DNA of 64,000 nucleotides. It comes from Sesbania bispinosa. Lineage: Eukaryota > Streptophyta > Magnoliopsida > Fabales > Fabaceae. Positions 33,972 to 44,647 of the stretch are shown one piece after another. How positions within the stretch are numbered: position 1 is the stretch's first letter; each line of letters begins with the position of its first letter. The stretch covers positions 558,001 to 622,000 of the forward strand of contig QLOH01000459.1 in the NCBI GenBank assembly GCA_026901365.1. The letters are read 5' to 3'. Both the position numbers and the translations under genes were made by a program. The notes beneath the pieces were generated by a model. It did no database searches and was not told the origin of the DNA. It saw only the letters and a program-made list of their open reading frames with translations.

Positions 33972-34855
33972 TGATGACACTGCTAGAAGCTTGGACCTGC
34001 AAGACCTTCACTGGAGGATATGCACCAACTTCAAGCAAGGAAGAGTTGGAGAAATTAGTGTCCTACAAATAAAGGGTCACTACCCTACAAGATAAAGGTC
34101 ACTACCCTACAGAAGGACACCTTGACCCTGGATAGGACCCTTGTCCTATGGACCACCCTTAATTAGGACTCTCTTGTAATTTCTTTTGTAATTTTCCCAT
34201 TTTGTCCTTGACATGGGCGCTACTTTTATAGGTTTATTGGTTAGTAGGTTGCCTTGCTACAAGGCTTAGGAGGTCATGGGTTCTAATCCCACATAGGATA
34301 GGAAATTAACTCATCTTTTATTTTCCTATGTAAAAGGGGCGCATTTTAGGGGTTTAAGTGGCTTAAGGCTTAGCTTAGCCAAATGCCATTAGGAGCATGG
34401 GTTCAAATCCTATTTAGGATGAGTTTCCACTCATCTTTTTATTTCCCCCCTTTTCCCTCATGTAAGTGGCCACCCCACACTCCCTTCTCCTATATAAAGG
34501 GCCCTCCTCTCTTGTATTTGGAACATTGAATTTGAAGTAAAGGCATTACGCCAAATTTTCTCCTCCCTTTGTGAGTTGAGTGAGGCTTGGTGGTTGTTTC
34601 TTAAACCATGGTGAGACTTATCTAATTCTCTTGAATTAGTGGCGTCTGGAATTTGGACTTATCTGCTGCAGGAGGATTCTTGCTTCAGTGGCGTCCCTCC
34701 ACTTCTTTCCTCTCCACTTTTTCTTTCATTTTCTCTCATTTTCTCACGCAAATTAGCTGCTGTCCAGCACCTAATTTTCGTGAATTAATTGCTATTTTGT
34801 GGTTCTAATTGGTTTGTTTTGCTCAATTCTAGATCCTGTGCAATTCCTGTCATCA
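33972..34855 (+). repeat. LTR of element G, right copy
   Basis: 884 bp, TGATGACACTGC to CCTGTCATCA, preceded by the polypurine tract. It has the same two tRNA-like modules as the middle copy, at 34237-34319 and 34359-34440. Confidence 0.9.
34237..34440 (+). ncRNA. tRNA-like modules 1 and 2, right LTR of G (candidates)
   Basis: Copies of 29697-29779 and 29819-29900, shifted by exactly 4,540 bp. Both B boxes and oligo-T stretches are unchanged. Confidence 0.4.
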
Positions 34856-34860
34856 ACAAG

Positions 34861-35756
34861 CCTAGAGAGGGGCGAGTGTACTCGAGGAGTTGTGGTACTC
34901 GGGATGCACAAGCCTAGAGAGGGGCGAGTGTACTCGGGGAGTTGTGGTACTCGGGGTGCACAAGCCTAGAGAGGGGTGAGTGTAACTCGGGGAGTTGTTG
35001 TACTTGTGGTGCGTGAACCTAGTGAGAGGTGAGTGCAGCACGGGGAGTTGTGGTACTCGGATTGCATGGGCCTAGAGAGAGGCGAGTGTAATTCGGGGAG
35101 TTGCTAATGATGAAAAAATACATGTTGCATATAAATGTGGTGAATTATGTTGTTGTACTCGATCGCATGAGCCTAGAGAGGCGAGTGTAGTTCGGGGAGT
35201 TGTTAATGTTGCATGAATATATGATGCTTATGATGAGGTTGTGAATTGATGTTGGAATGTTATGAGCTGGTTGATGAATGATTATGTGTTATAGTTGAAT
35301 ATGATGTTTTACTATGTGTGGTGAGGATAAGGTAGCCTCCTATGTGTATGTATGAGTTGGAGCTCTTTCCTCACTGTTACTGTTGTTGTTTCAGGTGATG
35401 ATGATGACACTTTTGATGTCGAGTTTTGATTAACGGGAGTGTTGCTCTGGTACATGTGACATCAGGGCATATTATTGGGGTGTTATTTTATGTTCTTAGT
35501 TAGGAAGATTTTTGATAAACCGTTTTGGATGCCTTGCACGACAAGTAGGATGTTTAGTATCATTATTTCTTTGAAGTTTCCGCTGCATGGGTAATTGATT
35601 ACATTTGAATCTTATTTATTTTTAATTAAGTTATTTTCGAACTAATGAGGTTTTTAATAAGGAGTTATGTGAACCTTTTTACCCATTGTGATCTTGTTAT
35701 TTTCGAAAGTCTTCCGCTATGTTTTTATATAAGAGTTAGGGTAGAAGGGTGTCACA
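34861..35756 (+). repeat. 3' LTR of element A, right part
   Basis: It resumes in the 52-53-bp tandem array after the duplicated ACAAG and ends GGGTGTCACA, followed by the ATGAA target duplication of element A. Confidence 0.9.
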
Positions 35757-36927
35757 ATGAAGAGACAGACAATTTCAATTTGGACACACAAGCATGTGAT
35801 ATAAAGGAATGAGTCGCACCTGAATCAAACAAAACAATTAAAGGAATTCCCGCAATGAAACCCGTAACTTGGATCAAGTCTTCGGATTGAGCAGCTTCAG
35901 TACCACTCAAGGCAAATACTCTTCCAGTAGCTTTCGGCTTGCTGGCACTCCCACTAGCACTTCCACTTGCCGCCGCAGACCCCTGTTTCCTTTGAGGATA
36001 ATTGCAAGAAATATGTCCTCATTCCTTACATTTAAAGCAAGTAACTTCGCTATCTTCACACTGATATGTCCGATGTCCTGGTTTTCCACACCTATAGCAA
36101 TTAACAGGAGTAGTAGAGCCCACGCTTCTGCCCTTAGATGCCTGACTAGCAGCCGGAGCCTGACTCCTCTTCTGAATCGAACCCTCGCTGCCCCCTCCAA
36201 ACTTAAAGCTTCCAGCTGAACGAGAATACGACATACTCTTTCCAGCAGATTCAGACTTGCTCTGGTTTCTCATAGGTCCTCCACTCTTGTAATGAGCTGC
36301 TCTAGCCCGGTTGTCCTCATTGTACACCCTACATTTATTCCCCAGCTCATGAAAGCGCACAATACCATGATAGTTGAAGACCTGCTTGATTTCAGGACGG
36401 AGACCACTGATAAACTTCACACATTTTGCCTCTTCATTATTGGCTCCCTCGTATGTAGGACAAAATCGAACTAGTGCTTCAAACTTAGCCACATAGTCCG
36501 CCACAGTGCCATGTCCTTGCTTCAGTTCAAGAAATTCTATCTGCTTCTTGTTACGAATGTCGTGAGGAAAATACTTCTCCAAGAAAAGTCTCTTGAAGTT
36601 TTCCTAGCTCATTGGGGTACCTTCCTTAATCATTCTCTGGTAGGTACTCTGCCACCAAAATCCGGCATCTCCAGACAACATGAAAGCAGCCAACGTCACC
36701 TTCTGCACCAACGGGCATTCCATAGCTTTAAATATCTTCTCTATCTCGAAAATCCAATCAGCAGCACCATCTGGATAATAACCCCCACAGAAAGTAGGTG
36801 GATGATTCCTCTGGAACCGAGCAAGCCAGTCCACCTCTTGATGTTGGTTCAGGTTGCCTACTTCCTGAGCCATAGCCATTAAGGCTTCAACAATAGCGCG
36901 GTTGTTTCTACCCCCTCCAGCCATCAC
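35757..36927 (-). pseudogene. gag and start of protease of element B
   Basis: The start codon is at 36927 on the minus strand; gag has NHPPTFCGGYYPDGAADW and the retrotransposon gag domain. A TAG near 36605 replaces an expected Trp. The frame resumes as LFLEKYFPHDIRNKK. The first zinc knuckle is CYRCGKPGHRTYQC; the second (CFKCKE) is cut by a TGA at 36019. Downstream, FDSGATHSFIS begins the protease, which continues at 21304 on the other side of element A. Two nonsense codons make it inactive. Confidence 0.85.
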
Positions 36928-37064
36928 TTTTCTGATTCACAGAAAAGTAGAATAATCAAAACAAAATAGTTAGATCAAAACAATTCATCTCACTCAATCA
37001 AAAACACAAGTTAGCACCACAGGAACATAACAAACACATAACTCAAGGCCGGTGAACCAACTAG

Positions 37065-37076
37065 GCTCTGATACCA
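37065..37076 (-). other. primer-binding site of element B (initiator tRNA-Met)
   Basis: The minus strand reads TGGTATCAGAGC just inside the LTR end at 37082. Confidence 0.88.
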
Positions 37077-37081
37077 CTAAA

Positions 37082-39174
37082 TGTGACACCCTTCTACCCC
37101 AAATAATAAAATAATTACCATGTTAAATTATAAGGAAAACTACTGTTAACACCGAGGTAAAAAGGTCCACAAACCCTCTTCTAAATAAATACTATTTCCA
37201 AATCCAAAGCTGTCTCCATAAAAGAATAAAACTAAGGTTTTCAATGAACTAAATTACCAACATAATAAAGACATAACTTGGCCATAAAAGACCCTTATAA
37301 ATAATTTTTCTAAATCTCTACATAACAAAATAAGAAGTATAAGCTCCTAGACACTAATTCCCGATGTCACACATATCAGAGCGAGACCCTGTCCCTTCAA
37401 AATTCAGCACTTTGAGTGCCCTCTTCGTCACCTAAGAAAACCACAAGATAGAGTACAGTGAGGAATGGAATACATACATATACATGCAATACAAAAGGCT
37501 ACCCTTGTTCCCACCTATCACCATACACAACATCATTTATCTCAATTCACACACTATACATTCCACACATTAGGTTCAAACAAATATAATTTCACACTTC
37601 TCATACAATCACAATTAATGTGTATGCTCACACCATGCACATGTACAACATCTCTCCTAAGAGTCATGATTTGGAACTCCACACAATGGGCGCACCTCAT
37701 CAATTCCCTTAGTTGTTACCAATGATGGCCCTACCGTTAAACACCCTCATGGCCAGTAGGTTGCACAGTTAAACACCCCCACTTGGGCCCGTGCAAAGAC
37801 AATCGCCCCCTCCCACCGTTACCCACCTCTTATGGGCCGGTGAGTCGCATAATAAAACACCCCCTCTTGGGGTCATGCATCGAATGCCCCCATCATGGTC
37901 ATCACCCTTTCTTAGGGCCAGGATAATTTTAGCCACGTCTGGCTTCTCATGCAACTCATGTATCTCACACCTCATATGCTCATGCTCAATGCATCGACAT
38001 CACTTCATACATTTCTCATACAATATCCTCTACTCTAATCATTCCACATCACATCTTGAATAAAATACACATAGAACATCAACATAAGATAATCACATAA
38101 CGATAATTCATGCCACAGTTAATGCACTTTATACATCCAATTTAATCTCATCAATTCCAAAAAACAATTCATATATTAAATAAACATCCATCATATAAGT
38201 AAATGATCACAACATTACATAAAGACAACATTCGAATCTTAATTTTTGGCCTGGTAATCGATTACCAGAAGGCTGTAATCGATTACCAGAAGCAGTTACT
38301 CCAATTTTGGGCCTGGTAATCGATTACAGGGAGGCTATAATCGTTTACCAGAAGACTGGTAGCCTGGTAATCGATTACAACAGGTCTGTAATCGATTACC
38401 AGGGGCTTATTTTCACGTTTTTGCCCAGCAACACCTGGTAATCGATTACGGACCACTGTAATCGATTACCAGCGTCGCAAGACGCGCCTGCACCTACGTT
38501 TTTGCCCCTTTTCAACCCTCTTCTTCAATCTTTACTCAAGTCTTTATATTCCTAACTTATTTAAGCACGTTTTTTATCGATTAAATTCACTGAAATCATC
38601 AATTATTCCTACGGATTACCATTAAATCAACAATCAATCAATTATGAAATCTCACCCCGAAATCCTAATTTGACCTCTTTTAGACAATCTCGCTTTCATC
38701 ATTCAATCCATCAAGAACATAACATTAAGCATCAAACGGAACAAATTCTAAACATAAGACATAGGATTCATGTTCTGATTTCAAAGATTAAAGATCTTAG
38801 AGGGACTTATGGTTGCCTTCACTACCCAAGCGCTCCAGCACACACATATAGTTGCACCCCTTCCCCCCGTACCATAGGAACGCCGATCAAAGATGAATGG
38901 CAGAACTTTTTCGATGATCTACGCTTCGGCACCTCCTCTTGTAGAGTCGCTTCTCTCCTTCCTAGAGTTTGGTTTTCTGACGTATGAAAGAAAGCTAGGG
39001 TGGAATAGATGACCCCCCTATTTAAATATCTAACTGGGTTGGGCCTACTCCGACCCACCCGTCTCCCTTTTTAATTAAATAATACTTTTTCTATAATAAT
39101 ATTTTTATTATTTCTACATAAATCTTATTTGATTTTATGTATTCCTTTATTTTAGAAATTATTAGGATGTTACA
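37082..39174 (-). repeat. 5' LTR of element B
   Basis: 2,093 bp between TGTGACACCC (37082) and GGATGTTACA (39174) on the plus strand, the inverse ends of the A-type LTR. It contains four palindrome pairs (38255-38468) and a diverged tandem region (37730-37925) that corresponds to the tandem array of A. Confidence 0.85.
38255..38468. repeat. four pairs of TAATCGATTA palindromes in the LTR of B
   Basis: Sites start at 38255/38276, 38317/38338 (TAATCGTTTA), 38368/38389 and 38439/38459. Spacings within pairs are 21, 21, 21 and 20 bp; between pairs 41, 30 and 50 bp. Confidence 0.95.
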
Positions 39175-39722
39175 CAGTCCACCTATGTAAGTGTTTTTTA
39201 TATAATTTCATACAATTGCAAATTGAATATATAACTAACTAATTTTACTTTTACCCCAACAGACAAATTACAAGGACTTCCTGAGAGAGGTGGAGTCATA
39301 GATGAGGGACACTTCCATTACTGATGCCTCAACCAAGCTGGAGATCTGGAGGGATGTTGCGGGTGGCTAGACCCGAGGCTGCTGTTATGGCACCGGGGAC
39401 TTAGCAACCAAAATTTGTCCAGGTGTGATAATCCTCACTTAGGAGTCTCAGGCTCATACCAGCGGGAAGGACGGGTTCGAGTCGACATCCAACTGAGGAA
39501 GCATTGCGCCAGGAAGTAATTGAAGTAAGGCTGGAGCCTCGCTAGGCTATAACGAAGGCTACCCGACGACTCCAACAATAGATGTAGCAGTTGCTAGAGG
39601 CTCAGGCTGCAGCTCAGGCTTAGCCGCACCTCCACTACGATGTCGCCCTAGATGAGCATCTGTTGGATGAGGATGAGGAGCCTACCCCACCACAACACCA
39701 GCTTCGTGGCTGCCACCATTGA
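39175..39722 (+). pseudogene. CACTA transposase-type gene, 3' part
   Basis: After the LTR of B the CACTA gene resumes. A short exon end (39175-39186) is followed by a GTAAGT intron to 39262 and a last exon (NYKDFLREVES, then TSITDASTKLEIW). Several stops occur. The final part is Gln/Ala-rich and ends near 39722. Together with 16858-17860 it forms the split gene. Confidence 0.6.
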
Positions 39723-39934
39723 TTTTTTTATTATGTTTTTTTATACTTTTATTGTATTATGTTTGAACAAATTATGTATATATATTTTATATATATATAT
39801 TTCTTTTGTCGATGTGTTGATATAGTATTTAGTATTGTTTTATAATTTTAAAATTAATAAATAATAAACCCTAAACCCTAAATATTAAAATAAAATAAAT
39901 AATAAATTTAATTGTATTGAAAAAAATTATCTTT

Positions 39935-40184
39935 AGCGACGGCCTTGGCCGTCACTAAGGCTGTCGCTAGATAAAAAACAGTAATACGTAGCGATGACCA
40001 TGTATTTAGAGATAGCTTTAGCGATGGCCTGACCGCCTCTATGTAGAGACGATTTACTTTGCTCGTCGCTACTGCATTTACAACAAGCTTTGTAGCGACG
40101 TCCATGAGGCTGTCGCTAAGCCGTCGCTATGTCGCCTGTAAAAATGACCTATGGTCGTCGCTAAAAGACGTTTTTCTTGTAGTG
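39935..40184. repeat. right subterminal repeats and TIR of the CACTA element
   Basis: Dense GTCGCTA/TAGCGACGG motifs followed by TTTTTCTTGTAGTG. They are the inverse of the left end. Confidence 0.8.
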
Positions 40185-40645
40185 TTATTCGGGCATGGCC
40201 ATGCACTTTTTAGTCTCAATCAAAAGGCCTAAGATATAACTCACATTATGTGGGAGGGACAAATCTGATCTAGTCACTCTCATCCATCCACATGATTTGT
40301 GGCATACTTGATAACCACCTTTATAGTTATCGGGTTAGACATGATGTTTGATGGCACCAAAGCATACGACTCCTCATGTTGGAACCGTAGTGACATCAGG
40401 TCAAAGGACCACATACACCATTGCCACTATGAGAATCGCTAATGACATACATAATAATCCATGTAGCATTCTCATTGTGGGTCAATCCAATACACCATTA
40501 AAACCCTTTAATGTGCACCCATGTGAAAGATTTGATATCACATATCCATGACTAGTGAGACATAGTCATCAATCTACTCACATACTAGTCTCAACGTATT
40601 ATTGTTGTTCTTTTTTTCACAATAATACTTGACTAGGGATGATTT
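40185..40645. repeat. repeat of unknown type, right flank of the CACTA insertion
   Basis: Non-coding, with phrases such as GGGCATGGCCATGCAC and GTGGCATACTTGATAACC. It ends where a SIRE-type LTR begins (40646). It may be the continuation of 15300-15962. Confidence 0.35.
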
Positions 40646-41342
40646 TGTTGAGTCTCAAAATGTTATTCAAGAAATTAATAATGTTTTAAGAACTCACAAA
40701 TCCTAAGTTTTAATAGACAACAAATTTGATTTAAAAAGGGATTAATTATTTATTATGAGAACAATATCACTTGAAGGTATTTTGCTTTACTGTTTTAGCA
40801 AGTACTATAAAAAGGAAACCTCAAGTTGAACCTGCTGATGTGAAGAACCTTCTGAAGAACCAAGACCTGCTACCTTCTGAAGTGTTCCAGAAATAATTTA
40901 TTATAGAAGAATTGCTAAAGACCTCATTACAGCTGTTGACTGAAGCCTGAAAGCTGCCTGGTCAAGACTTCATACATCATTAACATTTAAAGCAAGTTTG
41001 ATTCATTTAAGGAATAATTTCAAAGTTCCTTTTTGCTGTCAAAGTCATCTTACCTTAAAAAGGAACCTGCTGTTGTGTCAGAGCAGTGTTGCAGACTGCA
41101 ACACCTGAAATCTCAAAAGTCAGAAGCTTTAAAGAAGACCGTTTCACAATGTCTCAAATAGCATTCAATACTATCTCTCAGCGGTGAATGAGCACTCTTC
41201 AACGGTTTCATTTTAAGACTCTATAAATAGCTTCTCTAAAGACTTTGAAGGTGTCGGCCAAGCTCTATATGAAAATTCATCAAGCCAACACTCTGCTGCA
41301 ATCACTCTGATATTCCTTGTACTTAAAATTTCTCATTTGTAT
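40646..41342 (+). repeat. SIRE-type Ty1/copia LTR, 5' part only
   Basis: It starts TGTTGAGTCTC and parallels the solo LTR at 59559 up to TTCCTTGTACTTAAAATT, then stops where an Athila-like LTR start begins. About 700 of 1,374 bp remain. Confidence 0.75.
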
Positions 41343-41514
41343 CTGATAAGTGAAAATTAGTTGATAAATTAGAGTACTTTTTTTCACTTATCAAGGATAA
41401 AATGATAATTTTGCCCCAATTTAATCCCTTTTTATTAAATATTAGATAAATTGTATTTATTAATCTAAGATTTGAATTTGATGCTATTTTGATGGAAATA
41501 TTGCTGAATTTTTG
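41343..41514 (+). repeat. Athila-like LTR start fragment
   Basis: TGATAAGTGAAAATT onwards follows the first part of the LTR at 18463 (including GAATTTGATGCTATTTTGAT) and ends at the LINE reading frame. Confidence 0.7.
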
Positions 41515-44413
41515 CAGGATTATTGCAAAGATGTAACAGAAGATATGAAAGAAAATCTCATGCAAGCCTTCACTCAAGAAGAGGTAATTATTTCCCTCAA
41601 GCAAATGAAAGCTTTTTCTGCTCCTGGGCCGTATGGTTTACCGGCTTTCTTCTTTCAACACTATTGGAATATCATTGGCACTGAGGTGATTTCCTTTGTC
41701 TTAAATATTTTAAATAATGGTGGTGACCCCTCATCTATAAATAATTTCTTTATCTGCCTAATTCCAAAAGTTAAGAAGCCCAGCCATACAAAGGAATTTA
41801 GACATATTGCATTGTGTAATGTAATTATGAAATTGATTACTAAAACAATTGCAAATAGGTTAAAAATTTGGCTTCCTCAAATTATTAGCTGCAATCAAAG
41901 TGCTTTCGTTCCGGGGCGTTTAATCACTAATAATGCTCTTCTGGCTTATGAAAATTTTCACTTCATGAAGAAGAAGAATAAAGGAAGGACGAGATACATT
42001 GGGCTTAAACTAGATATGGCTAAAGCCTATGATAGGGTGGAATGGTGTTTTTTAAAAAATGTTCTCATATCCATGGGGTTTCCTACTCTCTTGATTGAAC
42101 TGATTATGAGATGTGTCACAACTGTATCTTGCTCAGTTCTCCTAAATGGCAATCCTTGTGAAGTATTCCATCCCAGTAGGGGTCTCAGACAGGGGGATCC
42201 ACTATCACCATATCTGTTTTTTTTGTGCTCTGAAGTGTTCTCTGGTTTGCTATTGAAAGCCCAACAGGATAAGGCTCTACATGGAATCAGCATTGCTAGA
42301 AGAGCTCCGGAATTAACCCACTTGTTTTTTGCTGATGACAGTTTCCTTTTCTTTCGGAGTAGTGATAAGGAGATTGCAGTGGTTTTGGAGATCTTAAGCC
42401 AATACCAATAAGCTTCTGGCCAACTAATCAATCTTGACAAATCCGAGATGTCTTTTAGCCGAAATGTGCGTGAAGAGAGGAAGATTCTGATCCAAAGATG
42501 GATGCAAATTAAGGCTGTTGACAACCATTACAAGTACCTGGGTCTCCCCACCTTTGTTGGTAGGTCCAAGAAACAGGTTTTTGAATTTGTTCAAGATAGA
42601 ATATGGAAGAAGCTTAAAGGGTGGAAAGAAAATTTCTTATCCCGGGCTGGCAGAGAAGTATTAGTAAAGGCAGTGGTTCAGGCTATCCCTTGCTACATTA
42701 TGGGATGTTTTCTCTTACCGAAATCAACTTGTGATAATATTGAAGCTATGATTAGCAGATTTTGGTGGGGAAGCAAAAATGGTGAGAAAAAAATTCATTG
42801 GTCACAATGGGAAAATCTATGTCTTAGCAAAAAAGATGGTGGCATGGGGTTCAGAGATTTCCAAGCTTTTAATTTGTCACTATTATCCAAGCAAGGCTGG
42901 AGAATCATCACTCAACCCCACTCCCTGGTGGCACAATGTATGAAGCAGCGCTATTTTCCAAGAGTTCCTTTCCTGCATTCTTCAACAGGTTTCAACCCAA
43001 GTTACACGTGGAGTAGCATCCATAAGGCCTCTTGGATCTTGAAAAAAGGGGGCTACTGGAGGATTGGTTCTGGCCAAAATATTAGCATATGGTATGACAA
43101 ATGGGTGCTTCCACAAAATGGCATCTCACTATGGGGCCCTCCTGCAAATCATTTACAAAATGCTTGTGTTGTTGATTTAATAGACCAGAACAGTGGTAAT
43201 TGGAACACCCCCTTTATTGAACAATTTTTTTTGCCATGTGTAGCTGAACATATCTTAAGAATCCCCTTACCATGCACGGCTCAGGATGATCAATTTTGTT
43301 GGGGTGAAGCAAGTTCAGGGACTTATAGTGTTAGATTCGGATATTATGTTGCCCTGCATTGCTTTAGAAATGAGAAATATGAAGATTCTGATTTTTCAGG
43401 GCCTCCCAATTTCAACTGGAAAAAATTTTGGTCCTTACCTTGTCAACCCAAACAATTGCATTTCATGTGGAGATTCCTCCAAGGAACCCTCCCTGTGCGT
43501 AGCAATCTTATCAGAAGAGGAATAAATTGTGACACTAGGTGCATTTGGTGTGGAGACAACTCAGAAACTGATGATCATTTATTTAGAGATTGCCCACGTG
43601 CTGTTTCTACTTGGGCACAATCGTCCCTAAAATTACAAGTCCAATCCCTGCCTATTGGGCCTTTCAGAAACTGGTTCCATGACCACATCCTATGTTGTGA
43701 CGTGGAAAGGGAAAGGCTCTTTGTTGCTATTTGCTATGGCCAGTGGTTCGCTAGAAACAAAAGAATTTTTGAAGACCGTGAGATCCCTATTCATAGGATT
43801 CTTTCTAAAGCATATGAATCCCTTGCGTTTTCCTCTCTTCCAATCTCTCGTGTGGGGACCACCTCCCCAAACTCTAGTACACACGGCCAGCATTGGGAAG
43901 CTCCTCATGATGGTATAATTAAGATCAATAGTGACGCTGCAATGGGGCTGGATGGCAATTGGGGGATTGGGATTGTGGCGAGAGACTCAGAAGGCTTTGT
44001 TCTAGCTGCCGCGTCCAGGAAAATCAACACAATAGCTGATGTCTCAACTGCAGAGGTTCTGGGTATCAGGTTGTCTATGGAGTTTGCTCTGGATTTATCA
44101 TTTGAATATGTGATTTTCGAATTTGATTGCAAGATTGTCATGGACCAACTGCAGGGTGTTTCCTTCCACAATTCTTACACTGGCTTGATTTGTCAAGATT
44201 GTCATGTTTTACGTTCAAATTTTAGGAGATGCAATTTTAGCCATGTTCGTAGGAATGGTAATTATGCTGCTCATTTTTAGCTAAGTTTGCTTGTTCAAAT
44301 CCAGAAACTACTTGGATTGAAGAAACACCTGATTGTATTATCCCTATCCTGGCTGAGGATCATTGTCCCAGTCGTCTTTAATGTCATTTGATATCATTTC
44401 CGTAAAAAAAAAA
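41512..44413 (+). mobile_element. 5'-truncated LINE, 3' half
   Basis: It lacks the first reading frame, the endonuclease and the start of RT. It ends in an A-run at 44404-44413. No target duplication was recognised, because its left end abuts an LTR fragment. Confidence 0.8.
41515..44381 (+). pseudogene. LINE ORF2 C-terminal part: RT, zinc-binding region and RNase H
   Basis: One long frame interrupted by a single TAA (42409-42411). RT motifs are IPKVKKP, FVPGRLITNNALLAYE, GLKLDMAKAYDRVEW, GLRQGDPLSPYLF and FADDSFLFF. The following zf-RVT region reads LPCQPKQLHFMWRF, then CIWCGDN and DHLFRDCP. The RNase H domain has the catalytic Asp in INSDAAMG, Glu in STAEVLG and Asp in FEFDCK. The frame stops at 44278, but the conserved C-terminus continues one frame over to 44381, so one more small indel is present. 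With only two lesions this is a young copy. Confidence 0.88.
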
Positions 44414-44647
44414 GGTAGAAATATATAATTAATTATGATAAAATTTTAAATGATATAAATGAAAAGAAAATATAATATTTTGGTACATAAACGATTTATA
44501 TATATATATATAATTTATTTTAAAGAGTGGTGAGATTGTAAGAGAGACAAAACATCTTAATGTGTATAATAAATTAAAAATCAATTTAATATTTTAAACG
44601 AATGATAACAAATTAACTTTAAAAAATTTCTATTGTCATGAAATTTC
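44414..44647. other. AT-rich spacer
   Basis: Includes a TA microsatellite near 44498-44512. Nothing else recognised. Confidence 0.5.

Larger units (their letters stand above)
29196..34855 (+). mobile_element. non-autonomous LTR element G with three LTR copies
   Basis: The whole block is flanked by ACAAG (29191-29195 and 34856-34860), so it is one insertion in the 3' LTR of A. The order is a 64-bp LTR start (29196-29259), the last 170 bp of an internal region (to 29431), a full LTR (29432-30325), an internal region (30326-33971) and a full LTR (33972-34855). The internal region has a tRNA-Met primer site (30329-30340), a long non-coding leader and a charged reading frame, but no RT, protease or integrase. 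It must have used enzymes made elsewhere. The two full LTRs are nearly identical, which indicates recent movement. Confidence 0.88.
21305..35756 (+). mobile_element. Ty3/gypsy element A, complete with two LTRs, host of element G
   Basis: The 5' LTR is 21305-23410. The internal part is 23411-27985. The 3' LTR runs from 27986 to 35756 but is interrupted by element G (29196-34855 plus its duplicated ACAAG). A is flanked by ATGAA on both sides (21300-21304 and 35757-35761). The two LTRs differ at few positions, so the insertion is fairly recent. The proteins nevertheless carry several frameshifts and a stop, so A cannot move on its own now. Confidence 0.9.
20281..39174 (-). mobile_element. Ty3/gypsy element B, 5' half, split by element A
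   Basis: The minus-strand order is LTR (39174-37082), primer site, gag (36927-35757), then, across the insertion of element A (21305-35756), protease and RT (21304-20281). The duplication ATGAA at 21300-21304 and 35757-35761 marks where A landed. The 3' half of B was lost at the 20280/20281 junction. B and A belong to closely related families: the LTR ends match (TGTAACATCC and GGGTGTCACA) and the proteins are similar. Confidence 0.85.
15963..40184 (+). mobile_element. CACTA (En/Spm) transposon carrying nested retrotransposons
   Basis: The left end is TACTACAAGAAA (CACTA with the first C changed to T). The right end is TTTCTTGTAGTG, the inverse of CACTACAAGAAA. Both subterminal zones are packed with GTCGCTA/TAGCGAC motifs, left at 15985-16270 and right at 39935-40165, as is typical for CACTA elements. 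A transposase-type gene starts at 16858 and resumes at 39175. The roughly 21 kb between are later insertions, so the element itself was only about 3 kb. No matching 3-bp target duplication is visible (CAG on the left, TTA on the right). Orientation follows the transposase-like gene. Confidence 0.85.

Noticed and set aside
37465..38063. several 60-90-aa frames in the LTR of element B
   Set aside because: All are inside a defined LTR and correspond to diverged tandem repeats.
17799..39182. CAGTCCAC at 17799 and 39175 as a target duplication of element B
   Set aside because: The transposase reading appears to continue past 17806 to about 17853, and no LTR begins at 17804, so the 8-bp match is probably chance.
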